Assembly (NCBI GenBank): GCA_024226315.1
Contig: JAAELT010000251.1
Coordinates: forward strand, 1-64,000
Reading direction: 5' to 3'
Source: a bacterium
Lineage (GTDB): Bacteria; Acidobacteriota; Thermoanaerobaculia; Multivoradales; J023
Length of the DNA: 64,000 nt
Under the pieces are notes generated by a model that saw nothing but the letters and a program-made list of their open reading frames with translations, ran no database searches and was not told where the DNA came from. Below are positions 35,955 to 45,430 of the stretch, piece by piece (positions within the stretch are counted from its first letter, which is position 1; the number at the start of each line of letters is the position of its first letter). A program made the position numbers and the translations under genes.

Positions 35955-38900
35955 CTACCAGGCCGGCGGGCCAGTCGCCGGTAAGACGAAATAGAACGTG
36001 CTGCCGAGCCCCGGGCCCTCGGATTCGACCCAGACGCGGCCACCGTGGACCTCCACAATGCGTTTCACCAGCGCCAGGCCGATTCCGGTACCCTCCGTAT
36101 GGGCGTCGAGTCTCTCGAAGAGCTCGAAGACCTTCTCCAGATAGGGTTCGGCGATTCCCTCGCCGTTGTCGCGCACGAAGACAGCCGTCTGCCCATCGAT
36201 CTCTCGCCTCCCGACTTCGATTCGTGGCGTGCTCTCCTCGCCCGTGAACTTCGCTGCATTGTCGAGCAGATTCTGTAACACCTCGAGCAGCCGGGCGCGG
36301 TCCCCGATCACCGTGGGTAGATCCTTCGCGATCATCACTTCCACACCACGCTCGGCGAGACGTCCGACGATCAGCTCCCGGGCTTCGTGGGCCAACTCGG
36401 TCAGCTCGACCTCGGTTGGCGGATTCATCTTCCGACCGACGCGCGACAACTCCAGCAGCTCGTCCAGCAGCTCGCCCATCTTGTCCGCGGCGGAGTTGAT
36501 CCTTCCGATGTCGCGCCGTACCCGCTCAGTGTCACCGGCAAGGGAGTCCCGCTCCAGGAAGCCCAGGAAGCCCTTGATCGTGACCAGCGGGCTCTTGAGA
36601 TCGTGAGAAACAGTATAGGTGAACCGCTCCATCTCGGAGTTCCTCTCCTCGAGCTCCTCGATCAGGCTCTCGCGCGCAACCTCGGCGAGCTGTCGCTCAG
36701 TGATCCGCTGCTCGAGCAACCGGTTGCGGAATCGGATCGCGCGAGTGCGGGTCCGGTAGGCCCCGAACACGGCCGCGGCGAGAACGGTCACGGTCACCAG
36801 CCGAAACCACCAGCTCTGCCAGTACGGAGGTGAGATCACGATCTCGAGGGAGTTCCCGGTTTCGTTCCATAACCCGTCGTTGTTTGATCCCTTCACCCGA
36901 AAAACGTACCGGCCCGGGTCGAGATGAGCGTAACTCACGAAGCTCCGATTCTCAGACCGGATCCATTGATCGTCCACACCACTGAGCCGATACGCGTACC
37001 GGTTCTTTTCTGGCGCGGTGTAGTCCAGCGCGGCGAAACCGATGGAGATGAAGTTGTCGCGGTGGCCGAGCTGAATCGAGCCGACATTTTCGATCGACTC
37101 GGCCAAATCGATCTCACGAGCGAAGACCGAGAACGAGGTCAGCACCACCGGTGGCGGATGAGGATTGTCGATGACATCCGTCGGCAAGAACGAGGTCAAT
37201 CCGGACACGCCGCCGAAGAACATCGTTCCATCCTCCATGCGGTAACACGAAGAGCGGATAAAGCTGTGGCTCTGCAACCCGTCAGTGGTGTCGTAGTTCC
37301 TGAAGACCTCGCTCTCGGGATCGAATCTGGACAGGCCCCTACTGGTGCTCAGCCAGAGGAAACCCTCGTCGTCTTCCAGCAGCCCATCGATGACGTTGCC
37401 CGGCAGGCCGTCTTTGACCAGGTACTGGCGGGCCGCTCGGGTGGTGAGATCCACCCGGTGGAGGCCACTGCTCTCGGTCCCGACCCACAGGGTCTCCGGC
37501 CGCCGGGAGTCCTCGAGAATCACTTGGATGAGATCGCTCGCTAGTGCGCTCTCGTGGGGTATCTCGATGGGCCGAAACCCCGACCGGTCGCCGATCGAGT
37601 GATTCAGCCCCCGGCGAGTCCCCACCCAGAGAGTTCCAGAGTTGTCCTGAGTCAGGCTGACCACGTAGCCGTTGCTCAGACTCTCGACCTTGGCCGGTTC
37701 GGGACGAAACACCTCGAACGATAGCTCTTCGCGGCCGTCCGTCACCCGGTTCAGGCCATCTGCCGTGCCGAGCCACAGCACGCCTTCGGAATCCTCGAAG
37801 ATGGTCTGAACCCGGTCGTTGCTCAGGCTCGACGCCCGCGCCGGATCGTGTCGAAAGCGCCGGAAACGGACACCGTCGCTGGTGCGCACCAACTTGTTGA
37901 GCCCGCCGGTGTAGGTCCCCGCCCAGAGATCGCCGGACCGATCGACCAGCAGAGACCAGACGCGGTTGTCGCTCATGCTGGTTTCGTCCGCGGGCTGGTG
38001 TCTGTAGTACTCGAAGGTGCCTCGCCCGCGATCGAGCCGCGCCAGGCCACCACCGTCGGTGCCGATCCACAGGTCCGGGCTGCCGCCCCCGTCCGGCCCA
38101 GCCTTCTCTGCCGCGATCGCGCGGACACTGGGATGCGGCAGGCTCGGGCTGCCACTGGTTCGGAAAGAGTAGTTACCGAACTTGGCGGGCTTGAGATCCA
38201 GCTTGTTGACTCCTCCGCCCCTGGTGCCTATCCACAGAATACCGGTTCGGTCTCCGTGAATCGTCTCGATGCGATCGATGCTCAGACCGTCCGGATCGTT
38301 CTCGTCATAGATATAGGTATCGGCCAGTCCGGTTTCGGGATCGAGGCGATTCAAGCCTCCGTTGTAGGTCCCGACCCAGAGAATACCCGTCGAATCCTGC
38401 CAGAGACAGGAGATAGCGTCTGTGCTGAGAGTACCGGGCGCTTTCGGGTCGTGCCGGTAGCGGCGAAAGGTACCGGTCTGTGGATCGAGACGATTCAATC
38501 CACCACCGCGGGTGCCGACCCAGATCGAGCCGTCGCTGCCAGCCAGAATGGCCCTCACCCGATTGCTGCCAAGGCTTGGTGGATTACCGGGATCGTGGAA
38601 GAAGTGAGTGAATTTGCCGGACTCACGATCGAATCGACTCAGACCGCCATTCGATCCCACCCAGATGTCGCCGTGGTGATCAAGCGCGATCGCCCGAATC
38701 TCGTCGCTCGGTAGACTCCCGGGGTCGCCTGGATCGTGGCGAAAGCGATCGAATCGCCGCGTACTCGGATCGAGCCGATTCAGTCCCGCGCCCTCGGTCC
38801 CGATCCAGAGCATGCCCGCCGCATCGCCGCTCAAGACCTCGATCCGATCCTGGCTCAGGCTGTGGGGATCCGCCGGGTCGTGCCGGTAGTGCGTGAACGT

Positions 38901-39257
38901 CCGGGTCCTGGGATCGTAGCGGTCGAGTCCACCGCCCCAGGTCCCGAACCACATGAGGCCCGACAGATCTTCGTAGATCTCGCCGAAGTTGCTGGTCGAC
39001 AACGTATTCGCGTCGGACGGGTCGTGGTGGAAGACGGTGACCGAAATACCGTCATAACGGTTCAGGCCGTCCTCCGTCCCGAACCACATGTATCCCCTGG
39101 AATCCTGCAGGATCGAGTAGATCCCGCCGTGAGAGAGACCGTGCTGCACCGACAGGTGTTCGAAACGATACTCGCGCTGTTGCGCGCAAAGGGGAGCGGT
39201 TTGTGCCGCGCAGATCGACAGCACCAGGGCCCAACGAAACACCAGTCCCATTTGCAT
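35955..39257 (-). CDS. Beta-propeller (Reg_prop/Y_Y_Y) sensor histidine kinase
   Basis: About 1100 aa with a signal peptide. The start used is ATG 39257 (MQMGLVFRW), which has GGAGGCGAGG upstream. Residues about 30-720 hold two-component regulator propeller repeats of the LWIGTRGGGLNRLDP type, building twin periplasmic propellers. A Y_Y_Y domain (PGRYVFRVKGSNNDGLWNE) precedes one TM helix (about 795-815). The kinase core has H885 in YTVSHDLKSPL, NLLDNAAKF, RDNGEGI and GTGIGLAL. Unlike Bacteroides hybrid two-component systems there is no receiver or HTH. No response regulator is adjacent. The ligand is unknown; the family often senses polysaccharide fragments. Confidence 0.92.
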   Translation of the reverse strand: MQMGLVFRWALVLSICAAQTAPLCAQQREYRFEHLSVQHGLSHGGIYSILQDSRGYMWFGTEDGLNRYDGISVTVFHHDPSDANTLSTSNFGEIYEDLSGLMWFGTWGGGLDRYDPRTRTFTHYRHDPADPHSLSQDRIEVLSGDAAGMLWIGTEGAGLNRLDPSTRRFDRFRHDPGDPGSLPSDEIRAIALDHHGDIWVGSNGGLSRFDRESGKFTHFFHDPGNPPSLGSNRVRAILAGSDGSIWVGTRGGGLNRLDPQTGTFRRYRHDPKAPGTLSTDAISCLWQDSTGILWVGTYNGGLNRLDPETGLADTYIYDENDPDGLSIDRIETIHGDRTGILWIGTRGGGVNKLDLKPAKFGNYSFRTSGSPSLPHPSVRAIAAEKAGPDGGGSPDLWIGTDGGGLARLDRGRGTFEYYRHQPADETSMSDNRVWSLLVDRSGDLWAGTYTGGLNKLVRTSDGVRFRRFRHDPARASSLSNDRVQTIFEDSEGVLWLGTADGLNRVTDGREELSFEVFRPEPAKVESLSNGYVVSLTQDNSGTLWVGTRRGLNHSIGDRSGFRPIEIPHESALASDLIQVILEDSRRPETLWVGTESSGLHRVDLTTRAARQYLVKDGLPGNVIDGLLEDDEGFLWLSTSRGLSRFDPESEVFRNYDTTDGLQSHSFIRSSCYRMEDGTMFFGGVSGLTSFLPTDVIDNPHPPPVVLTSFSVFAREIDLAESIENVGSIQLGHRDNFISIGFAALDYTAPEKNRYAYRLSGVDDQWIRSENRSFVSYAHLDPGRYVFRVKGSNNDGLWNETGNSLEIVISPPYWQSWWFRLVTVTVLAAAVFGAYRTRTRAIRFRNRLLEQRITERQLAEVARESLIEELEERNSEMERFTYTVSHDLKSPLVTIKGFLGFLERDSLAGDTERVRRDIGRINSAADKMGELLDELLELSRVGRKMNPPTEVELTELAHEARELIVGRLAERGVEVMIAKDLPTVIGDRARLLEVLQNLLDNAAKFTGEESTPRIEVGRREIDGQTAVFVRDNGEGIAEPYLEKVFELFERLDAHTEGTGIGLALVKRIVEVHGGRVWVESEGPGLGSTFYFVLPATGPPAW

Positions 39258-39438
39258 TTCCGCGCCTCGCCTCCGGTCCCGTCCTCGGTCAGCGCCACGA
39301 TAGCAGGGTGTTTCGAGGCCGAACAAGAAACCTGCTGGTCAGGGCATGGCATTGGCCCCATCCCGTCTTCGCGGAATGGGTCTCGCGCCCATCGGCCGTG
39401 CCGCGGTACTCTTCGGCGAGCAAGAAAGTGAGGCGACG

Positions 39439-41451
39439 ATGCGATCTCTCAGTACTGAAATCCTCCCCAGCACCTGCCCGCTCGACTGCCCCGACACCTG
39501 CAGCCTCGAGGTCACCGTCACCCACGGCAAGGTCGAGAAGATCGAGGGCACCCACCGCAACCCACTGACCGACGGCTTCATCTGCTCGAAAGTTCGCCGG
39601 TTTCCCAGGCATCTCTATGGCGACGAGCGCCTGCTGCAGCCCGCCCGCAGGCGCGGCGAGAAAGGCCGCGGCGACTTCGAGAAGCTGACCTGGGACGGGG
39701 CTCTCGATCTGCTGGCCGAGCGCCTGGGCGAGGTCCGGGCGCGGCACGGTGGCGAGGCGATCCTGCCGTTGTCCTACGGCGGCTCCAATGGTTACCTCAC
39801 CCAGGACACCACCGACGCCCGGCTCTTCCGGCGCCTGGGCGCCTCGCGCCTGGCACGCACCGTGTGCGCCGCCGCCACCGGCCGTGCCGTCTCCGGCCTC
39901 TACGGCAAGATGCCCGGGGTGGCGCTCGAAGACTACGTGCACTCGCGCCTGATCGTGGTGTGGGGCGCCAACCCCTCCGCAACCGGCATCCACCTGGTGC
40001 CTATCATTCGGCAGGCACAGCGCGGCGGCGCCCGGCTGGTGGTGGTCGATCCGCGGCGTACCCCGCTGGCGAAAAAGGCAGATCTGCACCTGGCACCGCG
40101 GCCCGGCACCGATCTGCCGGTGGCGCTCGCCCTGATCCGCTGGCTGTTTGATTCCGGCGGCGCCGACCGCGAGTTCCTCACTGCTCACGCCACCGGCGCG
40201 CGCGAGCTCGAGCAGCGCGCCGAACCCTGGACGCTGGAGCGCGCCGCCGAGACGTCGGGAATCGAAGCAGCCGACATCGAGACCCTGGCCCGGCTCTATG
40301 CCGATTCCGAGCCCGCCGTGATCCGCTGCGGCTGGGGGCAGGAGCGCAACCGTAACGGCGGCTCGGCGACCGCCGCGATCCTGGCTCTACCAGCTGTGGC
40401 CGGTAAGTTCGGCGTTCGGGGCGGCGGTTTCACCCTGTCGAGCTCAGGCGCCTGGAAGCTCGACTCGGCGGCGCTCGCCGGCGAGGAAGAGCCGGCCACC
40501 CGGCTGGTCAACATGAACAAGGTCGGCGAGCTGCTGCTCTCCGGTGAGCCGGCGGTGCGGCTGCTGTTCGTCTACAACGCCAATCCGCTGGCCACCCTGC
40601 CAGAGCAGGAGAAGGTCCGCGCCGGCCTGGAGCGCGAGGACCTGTTCACCGTGGTCTTCGACCAGGTGATGACCGACACCGCGCGCTACGCCGACCTGGT
40701 GCTGCCGGCCACCACCTTCCTGGAGCACCACGAGCTGCGCCGCGGATACGGCACCATGGCGCTACAGGAGGGCGCTCCGGTGATCGAGCCGGTGGGCGAG
40801 GCTCGGCCCAACTACGCGATTTTCGGCGATCTGTGCCGGCGCCTCGGCCTCGACCGCCCGGGCGAGCCAGGGTCTCCCACCGAGCTCACCCGCGCGCTGC
40901 TGGCGCAGAGCGAACGTGGGGACGAGATGCGCGCCGAGCTCGACGCCCCCGGTATCACCTACCCGGACACCGGGCGAACGCCGGTACAGTTCGTCGACCA
41001 CTTCCCGCCGACAGCGGACGGCAAGATCCACCTGCTGCCGCCCGAGCTCGACCGGGAAGCCCCACGGGGCCTCTATGCCTATCAGGAGGATCCCGGCACC
41101 GACGCGACTCCCCTGGCGCTGATCTCGCCCGCCACCAATCGCACCGTCAGCTCGACGTTCGGCCAGCTGCACCGCAAACAGGTACCGGTCGAGATGCATC
41201 CGGCCGACGCCGGAGCGCGCGGGCTCCAGACCGGCGACGCGGTACGGGTCTGGAGCCGGTCGGGAGAGGTTCGGTGCCAGGTGCGGCTGAGCCACGACCT
41301 GCGCCGCGGCGTGGCCATGCTGCCCAAGGGCATCTGGTCGCACAACACGCTCAACGGCGCCACCGCCAACGCCCTGGCGCCCGACACCCTCACCGACCTC
41401 GCGGGCGGCGCCTGCTTCAACGACGCCCGCGTGGAGGTCGAGAAGTTATAG
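39439..41451 (+). CDS. Molybdopterin oxidoreductase (bis-MGD, 4Fe-4S)
   Basis: A 670-aa catalytic subunit of the DMSO-reductase superfamily, starting at ATG 39439. The Fe-S cluster ligands are C13, C17, C21 and C49 (CPLDCPDTC, then ICSK). ARTVCAAATGRAV may provide a Cys ligand to Mo. MGD-binding motifs VVWGANPSATG, VVVDPRRTPLAKKAD, IRCGWGQERN and FVYNANPLATLP are clear. The C-terminal domain has PATNRTVSSTFGQ. No Tat signal is seen, so it is probably cytoplasmic. No electron-transfer or membrane subunit flanks it. Substrate cannot be told from sequence. Its stop overlaps the next convergent gene by 6 nt. Confidence 0.9.
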   Translation: MRSLSTEILPSTCPLDCPDTCSLEVTVTHGKVEKIEGTHRNPLTDGFICSKVRRFPRHLYGDERLLQPARRRGEKGRGDFEKLTWDGALDLLAERLGEVRARHGGEAILPLSYGGSNGYLTQDTTDARLFRRLGASRLARTVCAAATGRAVSGLYGKMPGVALEDYVHSRLIVVWGANPSATGIHLVPIIRQAQRGGARLVVVDPRRTPLAKKADLHLAPRPGTDLPVALALIRWLFDSGGADREFLTAHATGARELEQRAEPWTLERAAETSGIEAADIETLARLYADSEPAVIRCGWGQERNRNGGSATAAILALPAVAGKFGVRGGGFTLSSSGAWKLDSAALAGEEEPATRLVNMNKVGELLLSGEPAVRLLFVYNANPLATLPEQEKVRAGLEREDLFTVVFDQVMTDTARYADLVLPATTFLEHHELRRGYGTMALQEGAPVIEPVGEARPNYAIFGDLCRRLGLDRPGEPGSPTELTRALLAQSERGDEMRAELDAPGITYPDTGRTPVQFVDHFPPTADGKIHLLPPELDREAPRGLYAYQEDPGTDATPLALISPATNRTVSSTFGQLHRKQVPVEMHPADAGARGLQTGDAVRVWSRSGEVRCQVRLSHDLRRGVAMLPKGIWSHNTLNGATANALAPDTLTDLAGGACFNDARVEVEKL

Positions 41452-42867
41452 CGGCAGGAACAGCTTGGCGTCGGCGAAGTCGAACAAGTCGAGCCAGGGG
41501 CAGCGCTTCACCAGCCGGGGTGAGTCCAGCCCGTTGCGGTGTGGCGCGTTGAGCTGCTCGGTGCCGTCGGGATGGAGCTGCAGGCGCAGCACGTTGATCC
41601 CGGAAACGTCGACCGAAACCTCGTGCCCCTCGCCATAGGCGTAGACCTCGGGACCCTGGTAGATCACCTGGCCGTCACCGATGATCTGGAAGGTGGCGGC
41701 GCCGCCGACGCGGATGGGGTTGGTGTGCTCGACGCCGTTGAAACCGTCCGACGGCCGCTGGAGCTCTTCCCACACGTCGGTCGAGGTGTTGACGATCGCC
41801 CACTCGTACCTGCCCGTGAACTGGTCGTCCAACCGCACGGTCGTCGTGAACAGCGCGTAGTTGCCGCCCAGTTGGAACTCGACGTAGGACGTCTGGTTCC
41901 AGCGTGGATACCCCGCAATGCCCTTCTGGTACTCCACGCCGTTGATCAGGATCGGACGGTAGCCGCCCACCGGTCCGCCGGAAGCGTGGAAGTCGATACC
42001 CGAGCTGTCGACGAAGGGGCCGATCTCGAGGCCGCCCCAGTCGTCGATCGGTAGATCGCTCAGGTACTCGAACTGGTCGGAGGCCACGGTGCCGCCATTA
42101 GGGCGCTGCAGATCCGACATGCCGCTGCCCGCCGGGCCGACGAAGGCCACCCGGCCGGTCTCGGGGTAATAGATCGAGAGGTAGTGGTAGAACGGCTGAT
42201 CGCAGGTCACCGAGATCCGCCAGTCGCTGGCCTCCTGCTGGCCGAGGATCGACATGACGTTGCCGAACTGGTTGTGGCTCAGGGCCTCGAAGCTCAGCGG
42301 GAAGGCCGTGACCCGAGGCTCACCGGCGCTGTCTACGATGTCGACCAGACAGTCGGTCGGCTGGTGCCCGAGGTTGATCAGGCCCCAGTTCGAAGAGGAT
42401 TTGGCACCGTCGTCCTTGCGCTCCCAGCCCAGGGTCCGCGCCGTTCCACCTGCTGGGATCATGTTGTCGGAGGTGACCACCGGCAGGTCGATGCCCTGGC
42501 CGGAAGCCGGATCCTCGCCGACCGGCACCAGCCGGGCGTGGACGTAGACATCGGTGGCGGCGAAAACTTCCAGCATCCCCTGCTGTCCGTCGACCACGGT
42601 GATCTTGGTCTGCCCGGGGCTCATCCAGACTTCGTTCGGCTCGGCATCCGGATCCCGCTGGGTGCCGTCGGTGAAGGTGGGGATGAAATATGGCTGGGCA
42701 AGGCCCAGGATCTCCGGGTAGCCGTTCGAGGTCCAGACCCAGGTCTGGTAATCCATGTCGCCGATCGTGACTTTGCCGGCGAAGGGCACGTAGACAGTGC
42801 CGCTGGCAAAGACCGGGGCAGCGACCAGCCAGGGGAGCAGCAGGTAGAGGAATTTTCGTGACTTCAC
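41446..42867 (-). CDS. Secreted protein with NPCBM-like C-terminal domain
   Basis: A 473-aa exported protein (GTG start, CCGGAGA upstream; signal peptide FLYLLLPWLVAAPVFASG). Residues about 22-270 form beta-rich sections with GQTKITVVDGQQGMLEV and repeated Asn/Trp patches, like adhesive modules found in similar soil bacteria. Residues about 290-440 carry the pattern of the NPCBM carbohydrate-binding domain: INGVEYQKGIAGYP, YVEFQLGGNYALFTTTVRLD, FQIIGDGQVIYQGP and VDVSGINVLRLQL. The protein has no catalytic domain I recognise. It probably binds surface glycans. Confidence 0.78.
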   Translation of the reverse strand: MKSRKFLYLLLPWLVAAPVFASGTVYVPFAGKVTIGDMDYQTWVWTSNGYPEILGLAQPYFIPTFTDGTQRDPDAEPNEVWMSPGQTKITVVDGQQGMLEVFAATDVYVHARLVPVGEDPASGQGIDLPVVTSDNMIPAGGTARTLGWERKDDGAKSSSNWGLINLGHQPTDCLVDIVDSAGEPRVTAFPLSFEALSHNQFGNVMSILGQQEASDWRISVTCDQPFYHYLSIYYPETGRVAFVGPAGSGMSDLQRPNGGTVASDQFEYLSDLPIDDWGGLEIGPFVDSSGIDFHASGGPVGGYRPILINGVEYQKGIAGYPRWNQTSYVEFQLGGNYALFTTTVRLDDQFTGRYEWAIVNTSTDVWEELQRPSDGFNGVEHTNPIRVGGAATFQIIGDGQVIYQGPEVYAYGEGHEVSVDVSGINVLRLQLHPDGTEQLNAPHRNGLDSPRLVKRCPWLDLFDFADAKLFLPL

Positions 42868-43198
42868 TACGACGTCTCCGGGTTGTTGACGGTACAGGCC
42901 GGCGGTGGGCGGCCTCGTGAGCTCGTGCGGCGCGTCTCTGGCGCCGGGCCTCGAGCTCAGAGATCGCTTGAGAGTCCCGGACCTAAATGCGCATGAACAA
43001 AGCTATTAGAACAGACAGAGCAACGCCGTGCAAGAGTCCCCGTGGGCTTCCGCCGAGCTCCGATCACCGCGCCGTGGGCGGATCCTACCCGATTCAGGAC
43101 CGATTCGACCCGATTTCGTGGCTCCCGGCGGACCACCGACCGGGGCCGGCGCGACCGGCCGGAGGCGGATAGACTCGGGGTCTGAAGGAGACCTGAGG
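42868..43198. other. 331-bp intergenic region, divergent promoters expected
   Basis: Lies between two divergent gene starts. It has one AT-rich patch (42985-43010) that may hold a promoter, but no box pair is clean enough to mark. No tRNA, repeat or sORF was found. Confidence 0.4.
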
Positions 43199-43849
43199 AT
43201 GGACCACTTCGAGAATCTCTTCATCGGCATCGCGGGCATGATCGGGGCCGGCAAGTCGACGCTCGCCACCGCGCTCGGCGAGCATCTGGACATCGACGTC
43301 TACTACGAGCCGGTGAAGGACAACGAGTACCTGGAAGACTTCTATCGAGACACCCCTCGCTACTCCTTCGCGATGCAGATCTACCTGTTGAACCGCCGCT
43401 TCCAGCAGCACCAGGAGATCATCTGGCGCGGCCGCTCGGCGGTGCAGGACCGCACCATCTACGAGGACTCGATCTTCGCCCGCATGCTGGCCGAATCGGG
43501 CCTGATGGACGAGCGTGACTACCGCACCTATTCGGAGCTGTTCCGGCACATGTCGAACTTCATGTGCAAGCCGAACGTGATCGTCTATCTCGACGTCTCG
43601 CCGGAGCTCTCCCACGAGCGTATCCGCCATCGCGGCCGCCAGGTGGAAAGTAGCGTTTCACTCGAGTATCTGAGCGCCCTCTACGAGGGCTACGAGGCGT
43701 TCATCGCGGACATCTCGCGGGTGATCCCGGTGATCCGCGTGGACTACGATCGCTTCGCCACCGCCGAGGAGATGGCTCAGATGATCCGCAGCGAGTACCT
43801 CGATCACAGCTTCCTGCGCCGGGTCACCCGCTTCGACCCCACGAGATAA
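43199..43849 (+). CDS. Deoxynucleoside kinase
   Basis: A 216-aa dNK-family enzyme that phosphorylates deoxynucleosides for salvage. ATG 43199 follows GAAGGAG. P-loop GMIGAGKST (residues 13-21), YYEPVKDNEYLEDFY for substrate contacts, QDRTIYEDSIFARM with the DRT/ER-type catalytic segment, VYLDVSPE, and the lid IRHRGRQVE are all in place. Length and motifs resemble bacterial deoxyadenosine/deoxyguanosine kinases. The longer upstream in-frame start has a Gly/Pro-rich stretch unlike the family. Its stop is adjacent to the convergent kinase gene with no spacer. Confidence 0.92.
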   Translation: MDHFENLFIGIAGMIGAGKSTLATALGEHLDIDVYYEPVKDNEYLEDFYRDTPRYSFAMQIYLLNRRFQQHQEIIWRGRSAVQDRTIYEDSIFARMLAESGLMDERDYRTYSELFRHMSNFMCKPNVIVYLDVSPELSHERIRHRGRQVESSVSLEYLSALYEGYEAFIADISRVIPVIRVDYDRFATAEEMAQMIRSEYLDHSFLRRVTRFDPTR

Positions 43850-45208
43850 TCAGCGGACTTCCAGGCCTTCGATGTCTTCGGCGCGGTCCTGGACCTCGTC
43901 GATCATGTGCTCGACGGTGGCCTCGAGCGATGGCTGGTAGATGAAGGTCAGGGTCTTGACCGCGAGACCCAGAGGCCCGGTCTGGCGCTCCTGCTCCACC
44001 GTCAACAGACGCAGGATCTCGTCGCAGGCCTGGAGGCGCTGATCCGGCGCCTTGGCGGTGGCGCGACGCACGAACTCTTCCAGATCGTCCGGGACCCGGG
44101 GGTCCTGGGCTCTCGGCGACGGCACGGGTGCGTCTCGCTGCTGCCCGCGGATCTCGTGCAGAGAGCCGCGGAAGGGCGGCTTGCCGGTGAGCATCTCGTA
44201 GGCGACGATGCCCAGCGAGTAGATGTCGGTACGCGCGTCCACCGCCTCACCGGTAATCTGCTCCGGCGCCATGTAAGCAGGCAGGCCGGAGACCGGCAGC
44301 TCCTCGTCGAGCTCGCCCCGGTCAGAGCCGATCTCGAGCGCCAGCCCGAAGTCGGTGAGCTTGACCACGCCCTCCGGGCTCAGCACGATGTTCGACGGCC
44401 GAATGTCGCGGTGCACGATGTCGTGGTTGTGGGCGAATTGCAGCGCCGAGGCCACCTGGCGGATGACGTTGCGGATCTGCGGGAAGGTGAACCTCTTGCC
44501 GGCCTCGAACAGGAAGTCGAGCGGCTTGCCCGAGAGCCGCTCCATGATGATGAAGAAGGTGGCGTAGGCCTCCTCGGTGTCGTAGACCTCGACGATGTTG
44601 GGATGCCGCAACCGGCTGATGATCCGGGCCTCGTTCTGGAAGCGGGCGCGAAAGCGCGGCCGGTAGGCGACGCGGTGCGACAGCATCTTGATCGCCACCG
44701 CCCGGTCCAGCGAAGGGTGCAGGCCGTCGTAGACGATCGACATGCCGCCCCGGCCGGCTTCGCTGAGCAGCCGGTACTTGCCGACGTGGCGGATCGTGCC
44801 GGAACGCACCAAGCGCTCGCCGAGGATGGCGGTCAGGAACTGCGCCACGTCGGCGTGCTGCCGGATCAGGCGGTCGACGGCGTCGCGGGGGAAGACCACG
44901 CACCGGCAATCGGTCACCGCGATGACGTCGGCGGACCGCGCCTCGCCGGTGAGCAGCGCCATCTCGCCGAAGATCTGCTTCGGCCCCAGTTGGGCGACGA
45001 ACAGCTGCCGGCCTTCCTGGTCGAACACCGGCACCTGCACCTTGCCCTCGACCAGCAGGTACATACAATCGCCGGGGGTTCCCCGACGCACGATCAGGGT
45101 TCCCGCCGAGTACTGTTTGTCCAACGTCTCGGCGGCCAGACGCTCCGCGGAGTCCTGGGCAAGACCCTGGAACACGGGCACCTGTTTCAAGAAGGCAGCA
45201 GTTTCCAT
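43850..45208 (-). CDS. Ser/Thr protein kinase with N-terminal cNMP-binding domain
   Basis: A 452-aa cytoplasmic protein from ATG 45208. Residues 5-125 are a Crp-like cyclic-nucleotide-binding domain (GTLIVRRGTPGDCMYLLVEG, then FGEMALLTGEARSADV). The kinase (about 145-410) has AGRGGMSIVYDG, VAIKML with the ATP Lys, and LTDFGLAL. The catalytic loop is HRDIRPSNIV, with Arg where Ser/Thr kinases usually have Lys. A short C-terminal tail (SLEATVEHMIDEVQ) follows. It is a candidate cAMP/cGMP-controlled kinase, similar in plan to eukaryotic PKG. The first 263 codons of the longer frame upstream are not like any protein and are left out. Confidence 0.88.
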   Translation of the reverse strand: METAAFLKQVPVFQGLAQDSAERLAAETLDKQYSAGTLIVRRGTPGDCMYLLVEGKVQVPVFDQEGRQLFVAQLGPKQIFGEMALLTGEARSADVIAVTDCRCVVFPRDAVDRLIRQHADVAQFLTAILGERLVRSGTIRHVGKYRLLSEAGRGGMSIVYDGLHPSLDRAVAIKMLSHRVAYRPRFRARFQNEARIISRLRHPNIVEVYDTEEAYATFFIIMERLSGKPLDFLFEAGKRFTFPQIRNVIRQVASALQFAHNHDIVHRDIRPSNIVLSPEGVVKLTDFGLALEIGSDRGELDEELPVSGLPAYMAPEQITGEAVDARTDIYSLGIVAYEMLTGKPPFRGSLHEIRGQQRDAPVPSPRAQDPRVPDDLEEFVRRATAKAPDQRLQACDEILRLLTVEQERQTGPLGLAVKTLTFIYQPSLEATVEHMIDEVQDRAEDIEGLEVR

Positions 45209-45288
45209 CGAATCACCGGGCCGGCCATCGGCGCCTCCACTCTCTATCCCCCACCGGGAGGAAGTCAAGGCGAGGAAACGCTGTAGGG

Positions 45289-45334
45289 CGTCGCGCCAGA
45301 GGCGCGCTAGACAAACGTCGCGCCAGAGGCGCGC
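45289..45334. repeat. Two copies of a 19-bp palindromic repeat
   Basis: CGTCGCGCCAGAGGCGCGC occurs at 45289-45307 and again at 45316-45334, separated by 8 nt. Each copy folds as CGCGCC-AGA-GGCGCG. A third identical copy is at 57897-57915. They lie in the gap between divergent gene starts and resemble short REP-like or extragenic palindromes. Confidence 0.75.
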
Positions 45335-45430
45335 AAGTGAACATAGTATAGGCGCGCTGGGCCCTGATCCGGGCCTCGCGAATGTTAAGCCGATGGAAAC
45401 CGTCGAGAACATCCTGCAGACCGCCGCCAC

